Assembly: GCF_006874465.1 (NCBI RefSeq)
Contig: NZ_VIRL01000010.1
Location: 62,001-126,000 of the forward strand
DNA: 64,000 nt
From: Microbispora bryophytorum
Lineage (GTDB): Bacteria > Actinomycetota > Actinomycetes > Streptosporangiales > Streptosporangiaceae
Direction of reading: 5' to 3'
Both the position numbers and the translations under genes were made by a program. This document shows, in pieces, positions 9,408-18,098 of this stretch; the stretch's first letter is position 1; every line of letters starts with the position of its first letter. The notes under the pieces were generated by a model, which saw only the letters and a program-made list of their open reading frames with translations, did not search any database and had not been told where the DNA came from.

Positions 9408-10598
9408 CTACACCGCGCTGGCGATTCCGGGCTGGGGGAGCGGCCCGTCCGGCGCATCGCCGCGGGGCTCCTCCCCCGCCTCGCCGCGGCCGGCCACGCC
9501 GATCATGCTATCGGCCTCGATCTCGCCGTCCGTTTCCGGTTCCGGTGTCTCGGCGTCGAGCGCCTCGGCACCGAAGACGCCCACGCCGAGCGACTCCAGC
9601 TCCAAGGGCGCAGGGTCGGCAGGCTCGCGGCTCAGCGGCTCTGCGCCGGCGTTCCGGGTCGCGTCCAGCCGAGCGGCGATGTCGGTCACGCGGCCGGCGC
9701 CGTTCCCGGCGTGACCCGCGGCCGGCCTGCGCCCCGCGGGGAACGGCCGGGCCGGCGACAGCACCGCGGACGGGCGGCGCGCGGCCGGCGCCGAGGACTG
9801 GCCGCCCCCGGCGAGGGCCTCCTCATACCTGTCGATCACCACGTCGGCGAGGCCCTCGCAGTCACCGATCACCTCGGCGCAGCGGATGTCGAGGCCCTCG
9901 TGGTTGGCGCCGTACGCCAGCGCCTGCGCCCAGATGCGTTCGAGGACTCCGCCGGCGAACAGGACGTACGGCAGGACGATCACGCGCTTGGCGCCGAGCC
10001 TGCGGCAGCGCTCCAGGCCGCCCGGCACGCCGGGGCGGGTGTGCGACACGTAGGCGGTCTCCACGGTCAGCAGGTCGGGGGCGTGGGTCTCCCAGAACAG
10101 CCGCGAGACCCGGTGCACCTCGGCGTTGACGGCGGGGTCGGTGGAGCCGTGCCCGACCAGGACGACCGCGGTCTCGCCGGGCGCGATCTCGGCGGGCGGC
10201 TCGTCGGCCACGAACCTCGGCATCTCGGCGCGGGCGTCGGCGAGCCGCTCCGCGAGCAACTTGAGCACCCGCGGGTCGGGCCCGAGGGGGCGGCCGAGGT
10301 CGTATTCGAGCGTGGGGTGCCGCTCCTGCTCCAGGGCCATGGTGCCGGGGATGTCCCCGAGCGCGCGCCGGTCGCCGGTCAGGCTGAGCGGCACAGCGAT
10401 CAGGTGGTGGTGCCCCCGGGCCACGAGAGAGGCGATGGAGTCGCCGAGCGGGGGGCGGGCGTTCGTGATGAAGCCGCCGCTCACCTCGGCGGGAAGCCCG
10501 TCGAGGCGGCAGCGAAGGCGGTGAACGAACCTGCCGAACTCGGCGACGCCGGTCTCATCGTGGGTGCCGTGGCCGATGAGCAGCAGCGGCGGTTTCAT
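9408..10598 (-). CDS. CbiX-type sirohydrochlorin chelatase with C-terminal extension
   Basis: 396 aa with two tandem CbiX-like halves: LLLIGHGTHDE at residue ~6 and VVLVGHGSTDP near 145, each carrying a metal-binding His. CVxFVLP-type elements are represented by HLIAVPLSLTGD and VIVLPYVLFAGG. It inserts cobalt (or iron/nickel) into sirohydrochlorin. After ~residue 285 comes a ~110-residue Ala/Glu/Pro-rich tail with no recognisable domain, longer than usual for the family. It is the first gene of the minus-strand group with cobT; the ~220-bp leader upstream shows no clear cobalamin box. Confidence 0.88.
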   Translation of the reverse strand: MKPPLLLIGHGTHDETGVAEFGRFVHRLRCRLDGLPAEVSGGFITNARPPLGDSIASLVARGHHHLIAVPLSLTGDRRALGDIPGTMALEQERHPTLEYDLGRPLGPDPRVLKLLAERLADARAEMPRFVADEPPAEIAPGETAVVLVGHGSTDPAVNAEVHRVSRLFWETHAPDLLTVETAYVSHTRPGVPGGLERCRRLGAKRVIVLPYVLFAGGVLERIWAQALAYGANHEGLDIRCAEVIGDCEGLADVVIDRYEEALAGGGQSSAPAARRPSAVLSPARPFPAGRRPAAGHAGNGAGRVTDIAARLDATRNAGAEPLSREPADPAPLELESLGVGVFGAEALDAETPEPETDGEIEADSMIGVAGRGEAGEEPRGDAPDGPLPQPGIASAV

Positions 10599-10822
10599 CT
10601 AGCTGATCTCCCCTGCAGTTGACCTGCGTGTCGTTCACAATCCCCCGCCCCTGCCCCCGATCCGGGCCGGCGCCGCCCGTGCGCATGCCCGGACGGAGTC
10701 TCCCGCTTCTGGACGCGCGCTCACCGGCCTGCGGGAGGGTCACGGCTGGCGAGGATAGCCTTCCGGCCCCCAATCATGGTGGCCGCTTGACCGATGGCAC
10801 AGGGACTAGGGGGATTCTTTAC

Positions 10823-11911
10823 CTATTGCCAGGAAATTTCCCCGTTGAGCATGCCGAACAGGACGGCGTCGGCCCAGCCCCCCGGGATCGGCAGCACCTG
10901 CCGCATGATGCCCTCCTCGATGAACCCGGCCTTCCTCGCGACCGCCTGACTCGCGCGGTTGCCCGTCGCGACCAGCAGGTGAACCCGGTGGAAGCCGAGG
11001 TCGAACAGGTAGGCCGCCGCCAGCTGCGTGGCCTCCACCGCGTACCCCTTGCGGCGGGCCCACGGCGCGATCCAGTACCCCAGTTCGGCGTCCCCGCGTT
11101 CGTGGTCCTCACGCTGCACGCCGATGGCTCCGGCGAGCCGTTCCCCGTCCTTCGGCTGTATCGCGAAGTTGCCACCATAGCCGGGGCCGTTCGCGTGCGC
11201 GAGCCGGGTGCACCACTCCAGCGCGCGCTCCAGCGTGTAGCCCTCGGCCCACGGCATCCAGCGGGCGATCTCGGAGTCGCCCTTCACCGCCTCGACGACG
11301 TCGAAGGCGTCCCGCCGGGCGAACGGCCGCAGGACCAGCCGCTCGCTCTCGATCCTGCGGCGCGGGACCCAGCGCTCGTCGCCGCGCAGCCGGCCGAAGA
11401 CCACCAGGTCGTGCGGGCCGTCGTCCTCGAATCCCGCGCCGCGGAGCAGTCCCTCACGGGTGAAGCCGGCCTTCTCCGCGACCCTGACCGACGCGAGGTT
11501 GTCGGCGTTGGCCCGCAGCTCGATCCGCCTCAGCGGGCCCTCCCCGAGCAGGCGGCCGACGAGCCCGCGGACCGCCTCGGTCGCGTAACCCCGGCGGCGG
11601 TAGGCGGGATGCACGCCGTATCCCACCTCCGCGGTGCCCGCGCCCCACAGGGTCTTGAAGACGCTGATCGACCCGACCACGCCGTCCCGCGCGTGCATCG
11701 CGAGGTGGATCCCCTGGCCCGAGCGCCACAGTTCGTGCACGCCGTGGGACAGCCACTGGGCGATCGCGGACGGGTGCCCGGGCGCGCCCGGCGGCAGCGC
11801 GGTGGGGTGCGCGCCGTCCTCGATGACGGCTCGCACCTGGCCCGCGTCCCCAGGCCGGAACGGCCGCAGGATCAGCCGTTCGGTGTTGATCGTCAGCCGC
11901 TCGTCGAACAA
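10823..11911 (-). CDS. Tandem GNAT N-acetyltransferase
   Basis: 362 aa composed of two RimJ/RimL-like acetyltransferase domains. Each opens with a (T/S)ERL(I/V)LRPF motif (residues ~10 and ~190) and carries an acetyl-CoA loop: GYGVHPAYRRRGYATEAV in the first and GYWIAPWARRKGYAVEAT in the second. Each ends with the typical N-x-AS-x-x-V-A-x-KAGF-x-x-EG segment. RimJ-type enzymes acetylate N-termini or small amines; the substrate here is unknown. The upstream 134 bp separates it divergently from the DUF2795 gene. Confidence 0.85.
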   Translation of the reverse strand: MFDERLTINTERLILRPFRPGDAGQVRAVIEDGAHPTALPPGAPGHPSAIAQWLSHGVHELWRSGQGIHLAMHARDGVVGSISVFKTLWGAGTAEVGYGVHPAYRRRGYATEAVRGLVGRLLGEGPLRRIELRANADNLASVRVAEKAGFTREGLLRGAGFEDDGPHDLVVFGRLRGDERWVPRRRIESERLVLRPFARRDAFDVVEAVKGDSEIARWMPWAEGYTLERALEWCTRLAHANGPGYGGNFAIQPKDGERLAGAIGVQREDHERGDAELGYWIAPWARRKGYAVEATQLAAAYLFDLGFHRVHLLVATGNRASQAVARKAGFIEEGIMRQVLPIPGGWADAVLFGMLNGEISWQ

Positions 11912-12045
11912 TGCGTCACTCCATCACATAAGCGGATTTTTCGCCCGCCGCAGATTATGTGGGGCACAGCCTCACCTGACCCGATGTTTGGGGCAGGCGG
12001 TCCGGGTACGAGGCACGTCAGTGACCCTAATCGGGAGGTGAGGTC

Positions 12046-12465
12046 ATGAGTATCCAACGCGGCAGCGCCAAGCACGGCCGCCGGATCGACGAGGAGCAGA
12101 AGCACGAGACGCAAGGCCTCGTGCAGGGCGGCGGAACCAGCCGGGCGGAGGAGTGGCGCGAGCCCGAGCCGACGCAGCAGCCAGAAGAGGACATGTCACC
12201 GCCGCGCCGGCAGCCGCCCGGCCGCGAACCCGGGACCCCGCTCGGCATCACCCCCGCCGACGTCGAACGCCGCAGCCACCTCGCCACCTGGCTCAGCGAC
12301 ACCGGTTTCCCCGCCGACCCGGCCAAACTACTCGCCCACGCGGAACGCAAGAACGCCCCCGAGGCCGTGATCGACGCCGTACGGCGGCTGCCCGACATGA
12401 GGTTCCACAACATCGGGGAGGTGGCGGAGGCGCTCGGACTCGGAGTGGAACGGCAGCGCTGGTAG
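12046..12465 (+). CDS. DUF2795 domain protein
   Basis: 139-aa small hydrophilic protein. The N-terminal ~60 residues are charged and probably disordered. The C-terminal half carries the DUF2795 pattern: HLATWLSDTGFPADPAKLLAHAERKNAPEAVIDAVRRLPD then FHNIGEVAEALG (shown here only in pieces in other proteins of the family). The family is common in actinobacteria and has no established biochemical function. It is followed after 9 bp by the Rv2629-like gene, so the two are likely co-transcribed. Confidence 0.8.
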   Translation: MSIQRGSAKHGRRIDEEQKHETQGLVQGGGTSRAEEWREPEPTQQPEEDMSPPRRQPPGREPGTPLGITPADVERRSHLATWLSDTGFPADPAKLLAHAERKNAPEAVIDAVRRLPDMRFHNIGEVAEALGLGVERQRW

Positions 12466-12474
12466 GGAGGGCCC

Positions 12475-13548
12475 GTGAGACTGGACTTCATTCGCCGGCT
12501 GTACGAGCGGGGCGGCCCGTACGCCTCGGTGTACGCGGACACCGATCGGTCCTCCGAGGGTGCGGCCAGCGTGATCCAGCGGCGGTGGGCCCATCTCAGG
12601 GAGCGGCTCGCCGAGGAGGGAGCGCCCGCCTCGGCCCTCGACCCCATCGGCGAGCTGCTGCTCGATCCCGGGTGGGCCGCTCCCGGACGCGCCGCCTTCG
12701 CCGTGGAAGGCGCGGTGCTGCTCACCGAGCCGCTCGCCGCCCGGCCGCGCCGCCAGACCGCGCGGTGGTCGCCGCTCCCCCACGTGGTGCCGCTGCTCGC
12801 GCAGCGCGGCGAGCACGTCCCGCACGTCGAGGTGCTGGCCGACCGGGCCGGAGGCGACGTCGCCGTCGTGGCCGACGGGCGGCGGCGCGAGCTGACGGTG
12901 GAGGTGGCGGACCAGGACCGGCCGCTGCAGAAGACCGGCCAGGGCGGCAGGTCGCAGGCCAACTTCGACCGAGAGGTCGAGGAGGGCTGGCGCCGCAACG
13001 CCGTGGCACTCGCCGAGGTGGTCGAGAAAGAGGCGCACGGCATCGGCGCGGAGGTCGTGGTGCTGGCCGGCGATCCCAAGGCCCGCGCTCTCGTGACCGA
13101 CCACCTCGCCAAGGACGTCCTACGGCGGCTGACGGTGGCCGAGCGCGGCAGCCGCGCCCCGGGCGCCGACCTGGACCACTTCCGGCAGGAGGTCGAAAGG
13201 GCCTGCCGGGCCTGGACGGATCGGCGCTGCGAGGAGCTGCTGAACACGTACGCGGCGGGCAACGCCGTGACCGGGCTGACCGAGACGGCGCGCGCGCTGC
13301 GCGACCGGAGGGTGGGCGCGGTGCTGATGCACGACGACCCGTCGTCCACGGCCACGATGTGGATCGGGCCCGAGCCCACGCAGTTGTCCACCGACCCGGA
13401 GGAGCTGGCCGCCTGGGGGGTCGAGGAGCCCATGCGGGAACGCGTGGACGCCGCCCTGGCGCGGGCGGTCGCCGCGACCGACGCCGAGCTGTGGTTCGTC
13501 CCGCGCCTCGAGTCGCCCGACGGGATCGGCGCGCTGCTGCGCTTCTGA
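12475..13548 (+). CDS. Rv2629/Vms1-type release-factor homologue (baeRF family)
   Basis: 357 aa beginning at GTG 12475, nine bases after the DUF2795 stop, with GGGAGGGC as ribosome-binding site. The pattern YASVYADTDRS near the start, NFDREVEEGWRRN in the middle and the C-terminal LMHDDPSSTATMWIGPEP are typical of the actinobacterial Rv2629 group of bacterial archaeo-eukaryotic release-factor-like proteins. Rv2629 of Mycobacterium tuberculosis belongs to the dormancy-associated genes. Role inferred: ribosome rescue or hibernation. The gene converges on lutC with only 12 bp between stops. Confidence 0.75.
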   Translation: MRLDFIRRLYERGGPYASVYADTDRSSEGAASVIQRRWAHLRERLAEEGAPASALDPIGELLLDPGWAAPGRAAFAVEGAVLLTEPLAARPRRQTARWSPLPHVVPLLAQRGEHVPHVEVLADRAGGDVAVVADGRRRELTVEVADQDRPLQKTGQGGRSQANFDREVEEGWRRNAVALAEVVEKEAHGIGAEVVVLAGDPKARALVTDHLAKDVLRRLTVAERGSRAPGADLDHFRQEVERACRAWTDRRCEELLNTYAAGNAVTGLTETARALRDRRVGAVLMHDDPSSTATMWIGPEPTQLSTDPEELAAWGVEEPMRERVDAALARAVAATDAELWFVPRLESPDGIGALLRF

Positions 13549-13560
13549 CCGCGTCGTGGT

Positions 13561-14172
13561 TCAGTCCACGATCAGCACTTCGAGCGTGCGCGGGCCGTGG
13601 ACGCCCTCGACCCGGTTCAGCTCGATGTCGCTGGTCGCCGAGGGGCCGCTGATCCAGGTCTGGGGCCGCGCGGGGGCGAGCCGGGCGACGGCGTCCGGCA
13701 CCCCCGCGACGACCTGGGCGGCCCGCACCACGCACAGGTGATAGTCGGGCACCAGCGTGAGCGCCCGCCGGCCCTGGCCCGGCCCGGTGTCGAGGACGAT
13801 CGTGCCGGTCTCCGCGATCGCGACCGCGCAGGTGGTGACCACGCCGTCCACGGCGTCGAGGTCGGCGGCGCTCAGCGGCGGGTCGTCGGCGACCGCCTCC
13901 ACGTCCGCGACGGCGAGCCATCGCGGGGGGAACCCCGCGGGCACGACGACCCGTCGCGCCCCGCGCCCCGCGAGAGACAGCGCGACGCGCTCCGGCACAC
14001 CCGCCTCGTCCACGAGGTGGACGACGGCGCGGTAGTCGCCCACCCGCTCCTCGAACAGGCGGATGTCCCCCGGCGTCTGCGAGGGCCCTCGATAGGCGCG
14101 GGTGATCTCGACGTCGGGCGCGCCCGCCAGGGCGCGGCGGACCCGGGCGAGGATCAGGTCGCGGGAGCTCAT
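13561..14172 (-). CDS. lutC: LutC/YkgG family LUD-domain protein
   Basis: 203-aa LUD-domain subunit of the LutABC lactate oxidation complex. Visible are AEVAIAETGTIV-like GVVTTCAVAIAETGTIVLD and the terminal TWISGPSATSDIELNRVEGVHGPR (the SATSDIE-x-x-R-V-x-G-VHGP signature). The ATG at 14172 overlaps the lutB stop in ATGA. The longer open frame upstream is a shadow of lutB. Acts in the cytoplasm with the two iron-sulfur subunits to oxidise L-lactate to pyruvate. Confidence 0.92.
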   Translation of the reverse strand: MSSRDLILARVRRALAGAPDVEITRAYRGPSQTPGDIRLFEERVGDYRAVVHLVDEAGVPERVALSLAGRGARRVVVPAGFPPRWLAVADVEAVADDPPLSAADLDAVDGVVTTCAVAIAETGTIVLDTGPGQGRRALTLVPDYHLCVVRAAQVVAGVPDAVARLAPARPQTWISGPSATSDIELNRVEGVHGPRTLEVLIVD

Positions 14173-15608
14173 CGGCGTCCTCCGTCCGTGCGGTCCCACC
14201 AGGCGCGGAACGACTCTTCCGGCACCTCGGGGAGGTCCCTGGTGTCGGTCCAGCCGCCGAGCGGCCCCGGCAACCGCCGAGGGATGAGCCGGTGCAGCCC
14301 GCGGGGCGTGAGCCGGCGCAGCCGTCCCCCGGCCCGCTGCAGGCGCGCCAGCCGTCCCGACCGCTCGAACACCCATCCGGCCGCCGCCATCCCGGCGCGC
14401 TCCGGCCAGGGGTGGCGGGCCCGGGTCCGCAGGTGCACCAGCACGGACGGGATGTCGATGGCCACCGGGCAGACCTCGTAGCAGGCGCCGCACAGCGAGG
14501 AGGCGTACGGCAGCGAGCGGTCGAGCTCTGAGCCCATGCCGCGAAGCTGCGGCGTCAGGATCGCCCCGATCGGCCCGGGATAGACCGACCCGTACGCGTG
14601 GCCGCCCACCCGCTCGTACACCGGGCAGACGTTGAGGCAGGCCGAGCAGCGGATGCAGCGCAGCGCCTGCCGCCCCACCTCGTCGGCGAGCACGCCGGTG
14701 CGGCCGTTGTCGAGCAGCACGAGGTGGAACTCCTGGCCCTCGGCGGCACCGGTCCACATCGAGGTGTAGGGGTTCATCCGCTCCCCGGTGGAGCTGCGGG
14801 GCAGCAGTTGCAGGAAGACCTCCAGGTCGCGCCAGGTCGGCAGCACCTTCTCTATGCCGACCACGCTGATCAGCGTGCGCGGCAGCGTGAGGCACATGCG
14901 GCCGTTGCCCTCGGACTCCAGCACGACCAAGGTGCCGGTCTCGGCGATCGCGAAGTTGGCCCCGGAGATCGCGACCTTGGTCTTCAGGAAGCGCTCGCGC
15001 AGGTGGAGCCGGGCCGCGTCGGCCAGCGCGGCGGGATCGTCCGTCAGGTTTTCGGGGGCGGGCCGGCCCCAGCCGGACATGTGCTCGGCGAAGATCTCCC
15101 GGATCTCCGCGCGGTTGCGGTGGATCGCGGGGACGAGGATGTGCGAGGGCCGGTCGTCGCCCAGTTGCACGATGAGCTCGGCGAGGTCGGTCTCGTAGGC
15201 GGTGATGCCGTGCTCCAGCAGCGCCTCGTTGAGGCCGATCTCCTGGGTGGCCATCGACTTGACCTTGACGACCTCGGTCTCGCCCGTGGCCTTCACCAGC
15301 TCGGTGACGATCCGGTTGGCCTCGGCCGCGTCGGCGGCCCAGTGGACATGGCCCCCGGCCGCCGTGACGGCCTCCTCCAGTCGCACCAGGTATCTGTCCA
15401 GGTTGCGGAGCGTGTGCTCCTTGATCGCCCGGCCGGCCTCGCGCAACTCGGCCCAGTCGGGCGCCTCCGCGACGACGCTCGCCCGCTTGGCCCTGATCGT
15501 CCGAGTCGCCTTGCGCAGGTTGAACCGCAGCTGCGAGTCCCGCAGGGCTCCCGCGGCGTTGCGCGGGAAGGGCCGGGTCGCCGGCATGCCGAGGAAGGTG
15601 ACGCTCAT
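14169..15608 (-). CDS. lutB: LutB iron-sulfur LUD-domain protein
   Basis: 479 aa. The LUD region includes VKVKSMATQEIGLNEALLE, GANFAIAETGTLVVLESEGN and PRTLISVVGIEKVLPTW. Two ferredoxin-type clusters follow: CIRCSACLNVCPVYE (~315) and CGACYEVCPVAID (~365). The C-terminal ~70 residues are basic. The start ATG 15608 overlaps the lutA stop (ATGA). It forms, with LutA and LutC, the cytoplasmic lactate-oxidising iron-sulfur complex. Confidence 0.93.
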   Translation of the reverse strand: MSVTFLGMPATRPFPRNAAGALRDSQLRFNLRKATRTIRAKRASVVAEAPDWAELREAGRAIKEHTLRNLDRYLVRLEEAVTAAGGHVHWAADAAEANRIVTELVKATGETEVVKVKSMATQEIGLNEALLEHGITAYETDLAELIVQLGDDRPSHILVPAIHRNRAEIREIFAEHMSGWGRPAPENLTDDPAALADAARLHLRERFLKTKVAISGANFAIAETGTLVVLESEGNGRMCLTLPRTLISVVGIEKVLPTWRDLEVFLQLLPRSSTGERMNPYTSMWTGAAEGQEFHLVLLDNGRTGVLADEVGRQALRCIRCSACLNVCPVYERVGGHAYGSVYPGPIGAILTPQLRGMGSELDRSLPYASSLCGACYEVCPVAIDIPSVLVHLRTRARHPWPERAGMAAAGWVFERSGRLARLQRAGGRLRRLTPRGLHRLIPRRLPGPLGGWTDTRDLPEVPEESFRAWWDRTDGGRR

Positions 15609-16342
15609 CGGACCCCCGCCGTTTCGGTAGCGCACAGGATCTCGGCCAGGTGCATCACCCGCACGCCCGACTTCTGCCGGCCGAGCATGCCGCCGATGTG
15701 CATGAGGCAGGAGTTGTCGGCCGCGCACAGCACCTCGGCGCCGGTGTCGAGGACGGCCCGCACCTTGTCGGCGCACATCGCCGCCGACACGTCGGCGTTC
15801 TTCAGCGCGAAGGTGCCGCCGAAGCCGCAGCACTCCTCCACGCCCGGCAGCGGCGCCAGTTCGAGCCCCTTGACCTGGCGCAACAGCGTCAGCGGACGGT
15901 CGCCGAGATGGATGCCGCGCAGGGAGTGGCAGGTCGGGTGGTAGGTGACCCGGTGCGGGAAGTAGGCCCCCACGTCGGTCACCCCCAGCACGTCGACCAG
16001 GAACTCGGTCAGCTCGTACGTCTTCGGCACGACCTGCGCCGCCGCGTCGGCGAAAGGACCGGACGACCCGGCCAGCTTCGGATACTGCTCGCGGATCATG
16101 GCCGCGCACGAGCCCGAGGGGACGACGACCGCGTCATAGCCGCGCAGCGCCGCCACGCTGCGCCGGGCCAGCCGTACGGCCTCGTCCCGGTAGCCGGTGT
16201 TGGCGTGCATCTGGCCGCAGCAGGTCTGGGCGCGGGGGAAGTCGGCCTCGACGCCGAGACGGCGCAACAGGCGCACGACCGCCCGCCCGGTGTCCGGGAA
16301 AAGCGTGTCGTTGACGCAGGTGACGAACAGGGCTACCCGCAC
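15605..16342 (-). CDS. lutA: LutA cysteine-rich (CCG) iron-sulfur protein
   Basis: 245-aa protein with the two CCG domains of the LutA/GlpC type: TCCGQMHANTGY near 40 and ECCGFGGTFALKN near 190, plus TYHPTCHSLRG. The start is GTG 16342; the nearby ATG at 16344 is in another frame and hits a stop after three codons. A GGGAGGG stretch lies just upstream. It is the first gene of lutABC and its promoter region carries two identical palindromes that are the likely binding site of the facing GntR regulator. Confidence 0.92.
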   Translation of the reverse strand: MRVALFVTCVNDTLFPDTGRAVVRLLRRLGVEADFPRAQTCCGQMHANTGYRDEAVRLARRSVAALRGYDAVVVPSGSCAAMIREQYPKLAGSSGPFADAAAQVVPKTYELTEFLVDVLGVTDVGAYFPHRVTYHPTCHSLRGIHLGDRPLTLLRQVKGLELAPLPGVEECCGFGGTFALKNADVSAAMCADKVRAVLDTGAEVLCAADNSCLMHIGGMLGRQKSGVRVMHLAEILCATETAGVR

Positions 16343-16360
16343 ATGCCCTCCCGGCGTGTA

Positions 16361-16386
16361 TGGTCAGACCAAATATGGTCAGACCA
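16361..16386. promoter_or_regulatory. Duplicated FadR/LldR-type operator between lutA and its regulator
   Basis: Two identical 11-bp palindromes, TGGTCAGACCA, at 16361-16371 and 16376-16386, are 15 bp apart start to start. They match the T-N-G-T-(N3)-A-C-N-A pattern of FadR-subfamily GntR regulators such as LldR. The pair lies 19 bp upstream of the lutA start and 48 bp upstream of the regulator start, where it could control both directions. A further half-site TGGTCTG follows at ~16394. Confidence 0.8.
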
Positions 16387-16433
16387 TACATCCTGGTCTG
16401 CCCCCGGCGACACCGGCATCACGAGGAGCCGTA

Positions 16434-17255
16434 GTGACCACCGACGAACGCCGGCGTCCCGACGCCCGCCCGCGCGCCTTCGAGGAGGTGCTCGCCCGCA
16501 GCGAGGAGCGGATCGGGGCCGACGGCCTGACCGTGGGCGACCGGCTGCCGGGCGAACGGCAGCTCGCCGAGCAGCTCGGCGTCGGCCGGTCGTCGGTCAG
16601 GGAGGCGCTGCGCGTGCTGGAGACCCTCGGGGTGGTCGCGTCGCAGGCCGGGCGGGGCCCGGACGCCGGGGCGGTGCTCACCTCCCGCCCGGGAAACGCG
16701 CTCACCGACCTGCTCCGGCTGCATCTCGGCCTCGCCACGCTCTCGATGCGCGAGGTGATCGACACGCGGCTGATGATCGAGCAGTGGGCCGCGGCCCGCG
16801 CGGCGACGGCCAACGCGACGGCCAACGCGGCGGCTCCGGCGCGGACGGCGGCACAGACGGCGGCGCAGACAACCGAAGCACAGGCGGCAGAGGCACAGGC
16901 GGCGGAGGCGCGCACTGCCGAGGCAGAGACGGCGACGGCGCGGATGGCTGAGGCGGTCGCGGCCATGGACGCCGCCCGCGACCCCGCCGAGTTCGTCAAG
17001 CACGACATCGCGTTCCACCTGGCCCTCGCGGAGGCGGCGGGCAACCGGCTGATCGTGGCGGTCATGCGGGCGCTGCGCGACGCCCTGCGCCGCTACGCCG
17101 TGGACGCGGTCGTACGGCTCGGCGACACCGGCGGCCTGCAGGACGACCACCGGCGCATCCACCGGGCGATCGAGGACGGCGACTCCGTAGCCGCGGCGGC
17201 CGCGGTCGCCGAGCACCTCGCACGCGCCTATCCGGACTCCGGACCGGATTCATAG
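16434..17255 (+). CDS. GntR/FadR-family regulator of the lut operon
   Basis: 273 aa. Winged helix-turn-helix at ~20-85 (RLPGERQLAEQLGVGRSSVREALRVLETLGVV) and a C-terminal FCD effector domain with FVKHDIAFHLALAEAAGN and the metal-ligand-type DDHRRIHRAIEDGD. The GTG start at 16434 follows GAGGAG; the longer open frame would cross the operator. Residues ~122-174 are an Ala/Thr/Glu-rich repeat block inserted into the FCD domain, seen in DNA as reiterated GCGGAGGC-like units. It is divergent from lutABC and presumably a lactate-responsive repressor. Confidence 0.88.
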   Translation: MTTDERRRPDARPRAFEEVLARSEERIGADGLTVGDRLPGERQLAEQLGVGRSSVREALRVLETLGVVASQAGRGPDAGAVLTSRPGNALTDLLRLHLGLATLSMREVIDTRLMIEQWAAARAATANATANAAAPARTAAQTAAQTTEAQAAEAQAAEARTAEAETATARMAEAVAAMDAARDPAEFVKHDIAFHLALAEAAGNRLIVAVMRALRDALRRYAVDAVVRLGDTGGLQDDHRRIHRAIEDGDSVAAAAAVAEHLARAYPDSGPDS

Positions 17256-17267
17256 AACGCGTTCCGA

Positions 17268-18032
17268 TCACGCGTGTTGGCCGACAGATCCGAGACCCGG
17301 GCCGGACCCACGCTCAGAGCGTACGGGATCTGGTCCTCGGCTGAGCGCCGCCCGGTCGGCGGCCGCGGCGGCGAACGCGCGCACGAGCGGATGGGGCCGC
17401 TGCTCGGCCAGCTCGGGCTGGAACAGCGTGACCAGATAGAAGGGGTGGCCGGGCAGCTCGGCCACCCGCGTCTCCCCCTCCTCGTCGTGACCGGTGAAGC
17501 ACAGGCCGTGGGCCTCCAGGGTCTCCAGATAGGCGGGACCGGGGCCGTAGGAGCAGAAGTAGCGCTCCACGGTCCGGCCGGCGCCGACGATCCGCTCGGC
17601 CAGTGAGCCGGGGACGAGCCGCACCGCCGCCTCGTGCCCGGCGAGGGAGCAGGCGAGCTGTCTGATCAGCGGGTCCGGGGCGTCCGGGTCGTTCTCCGCG
17701 TGGCTCACGCTCAGCCCGCACACGTTGCGGGCGTACTCGAGCAGCGCGTGCTGGAAACCGGCGCAGGTGCCGAGCAGCGGGATCGCGTTCTCCCTCGCGG
17801 TCCTGGCGGCCGTGATCGCGCCCTGCTCGCTGCGGTAGGGGCTGCCGGGCAGGATCCAGACGCCCTCGAACCCGCCGAGATCGCCGACCTCGTCGGTCCT
17901 GATCCAGTAGGCGTCGAGGTCCAGCCCCTCACGCTCCCGTAGTGCGTCGAGGATGAGCGGGATGCGGGTGTGGGAGCGTACGGCGGGTGACCGGTCGCCC
18001 ACCAGCGCGATGCGGGGTCTCATGACCTCCAT
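17268..18032 (-). CDS. Class-I glutamine amidotransferase-like protein (CTP synthase C-terminal-related)
   Basis: 254 aa. Glutaminase fold with nucleophile segment LLGTCAGFQHALLEYARNV (~105) and the C-terminal GHPFYLVTLFQPEL, where the His/Glu of the triad would lie. This spacing matches the family annotated as CTP synthase C-terminal region-related (seleno)proteins, which lack the synthetase domain; their donor reaction is not known. Two in-frame starts exist, ATG 18032 and ATG 18023; the first is used because it has the better-spaced AGG upstream. It is divergent from a LysR regulator, which may control it. Confidence 0.75.
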   Translation of the reverse strand: MEVMRPRIALVGDRSPAVRSHTRIPLILDALREREGLDLDAYWIRTDEVGDLGGFEGVWILPGSPYRSEQGAITAARTARENAIPLLGTCAGFQHALLEYARNVCGLSVSHAENDPDAPDPLIRQLACSLAGHEAAVRLVPGSLAERIVGAGRTVERYFCSYGPGPAYLETLEAHGLCFTGHDEEGETRVAELPGHPFYLVTLFQPELAEQRPHPLVRAFAAAAADRAALSRGPDPVRSERGSGPGLGSVGQHA

Positions 18033-18098
18033 GCTGGCGACCTGTGAACTTAATGACAAATGATGATTTCTGCGGTCCCCATAAGCGATGCTGATGTC

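Noticed and set aside
10599-10822. Possible cobalamin riboswitch upstream of the CbiX-like gene
   Set aside because: A GCCGGTGAG segment occurs, but the conserved B12-box GCCACTG and the paired CCGGC context are not found.
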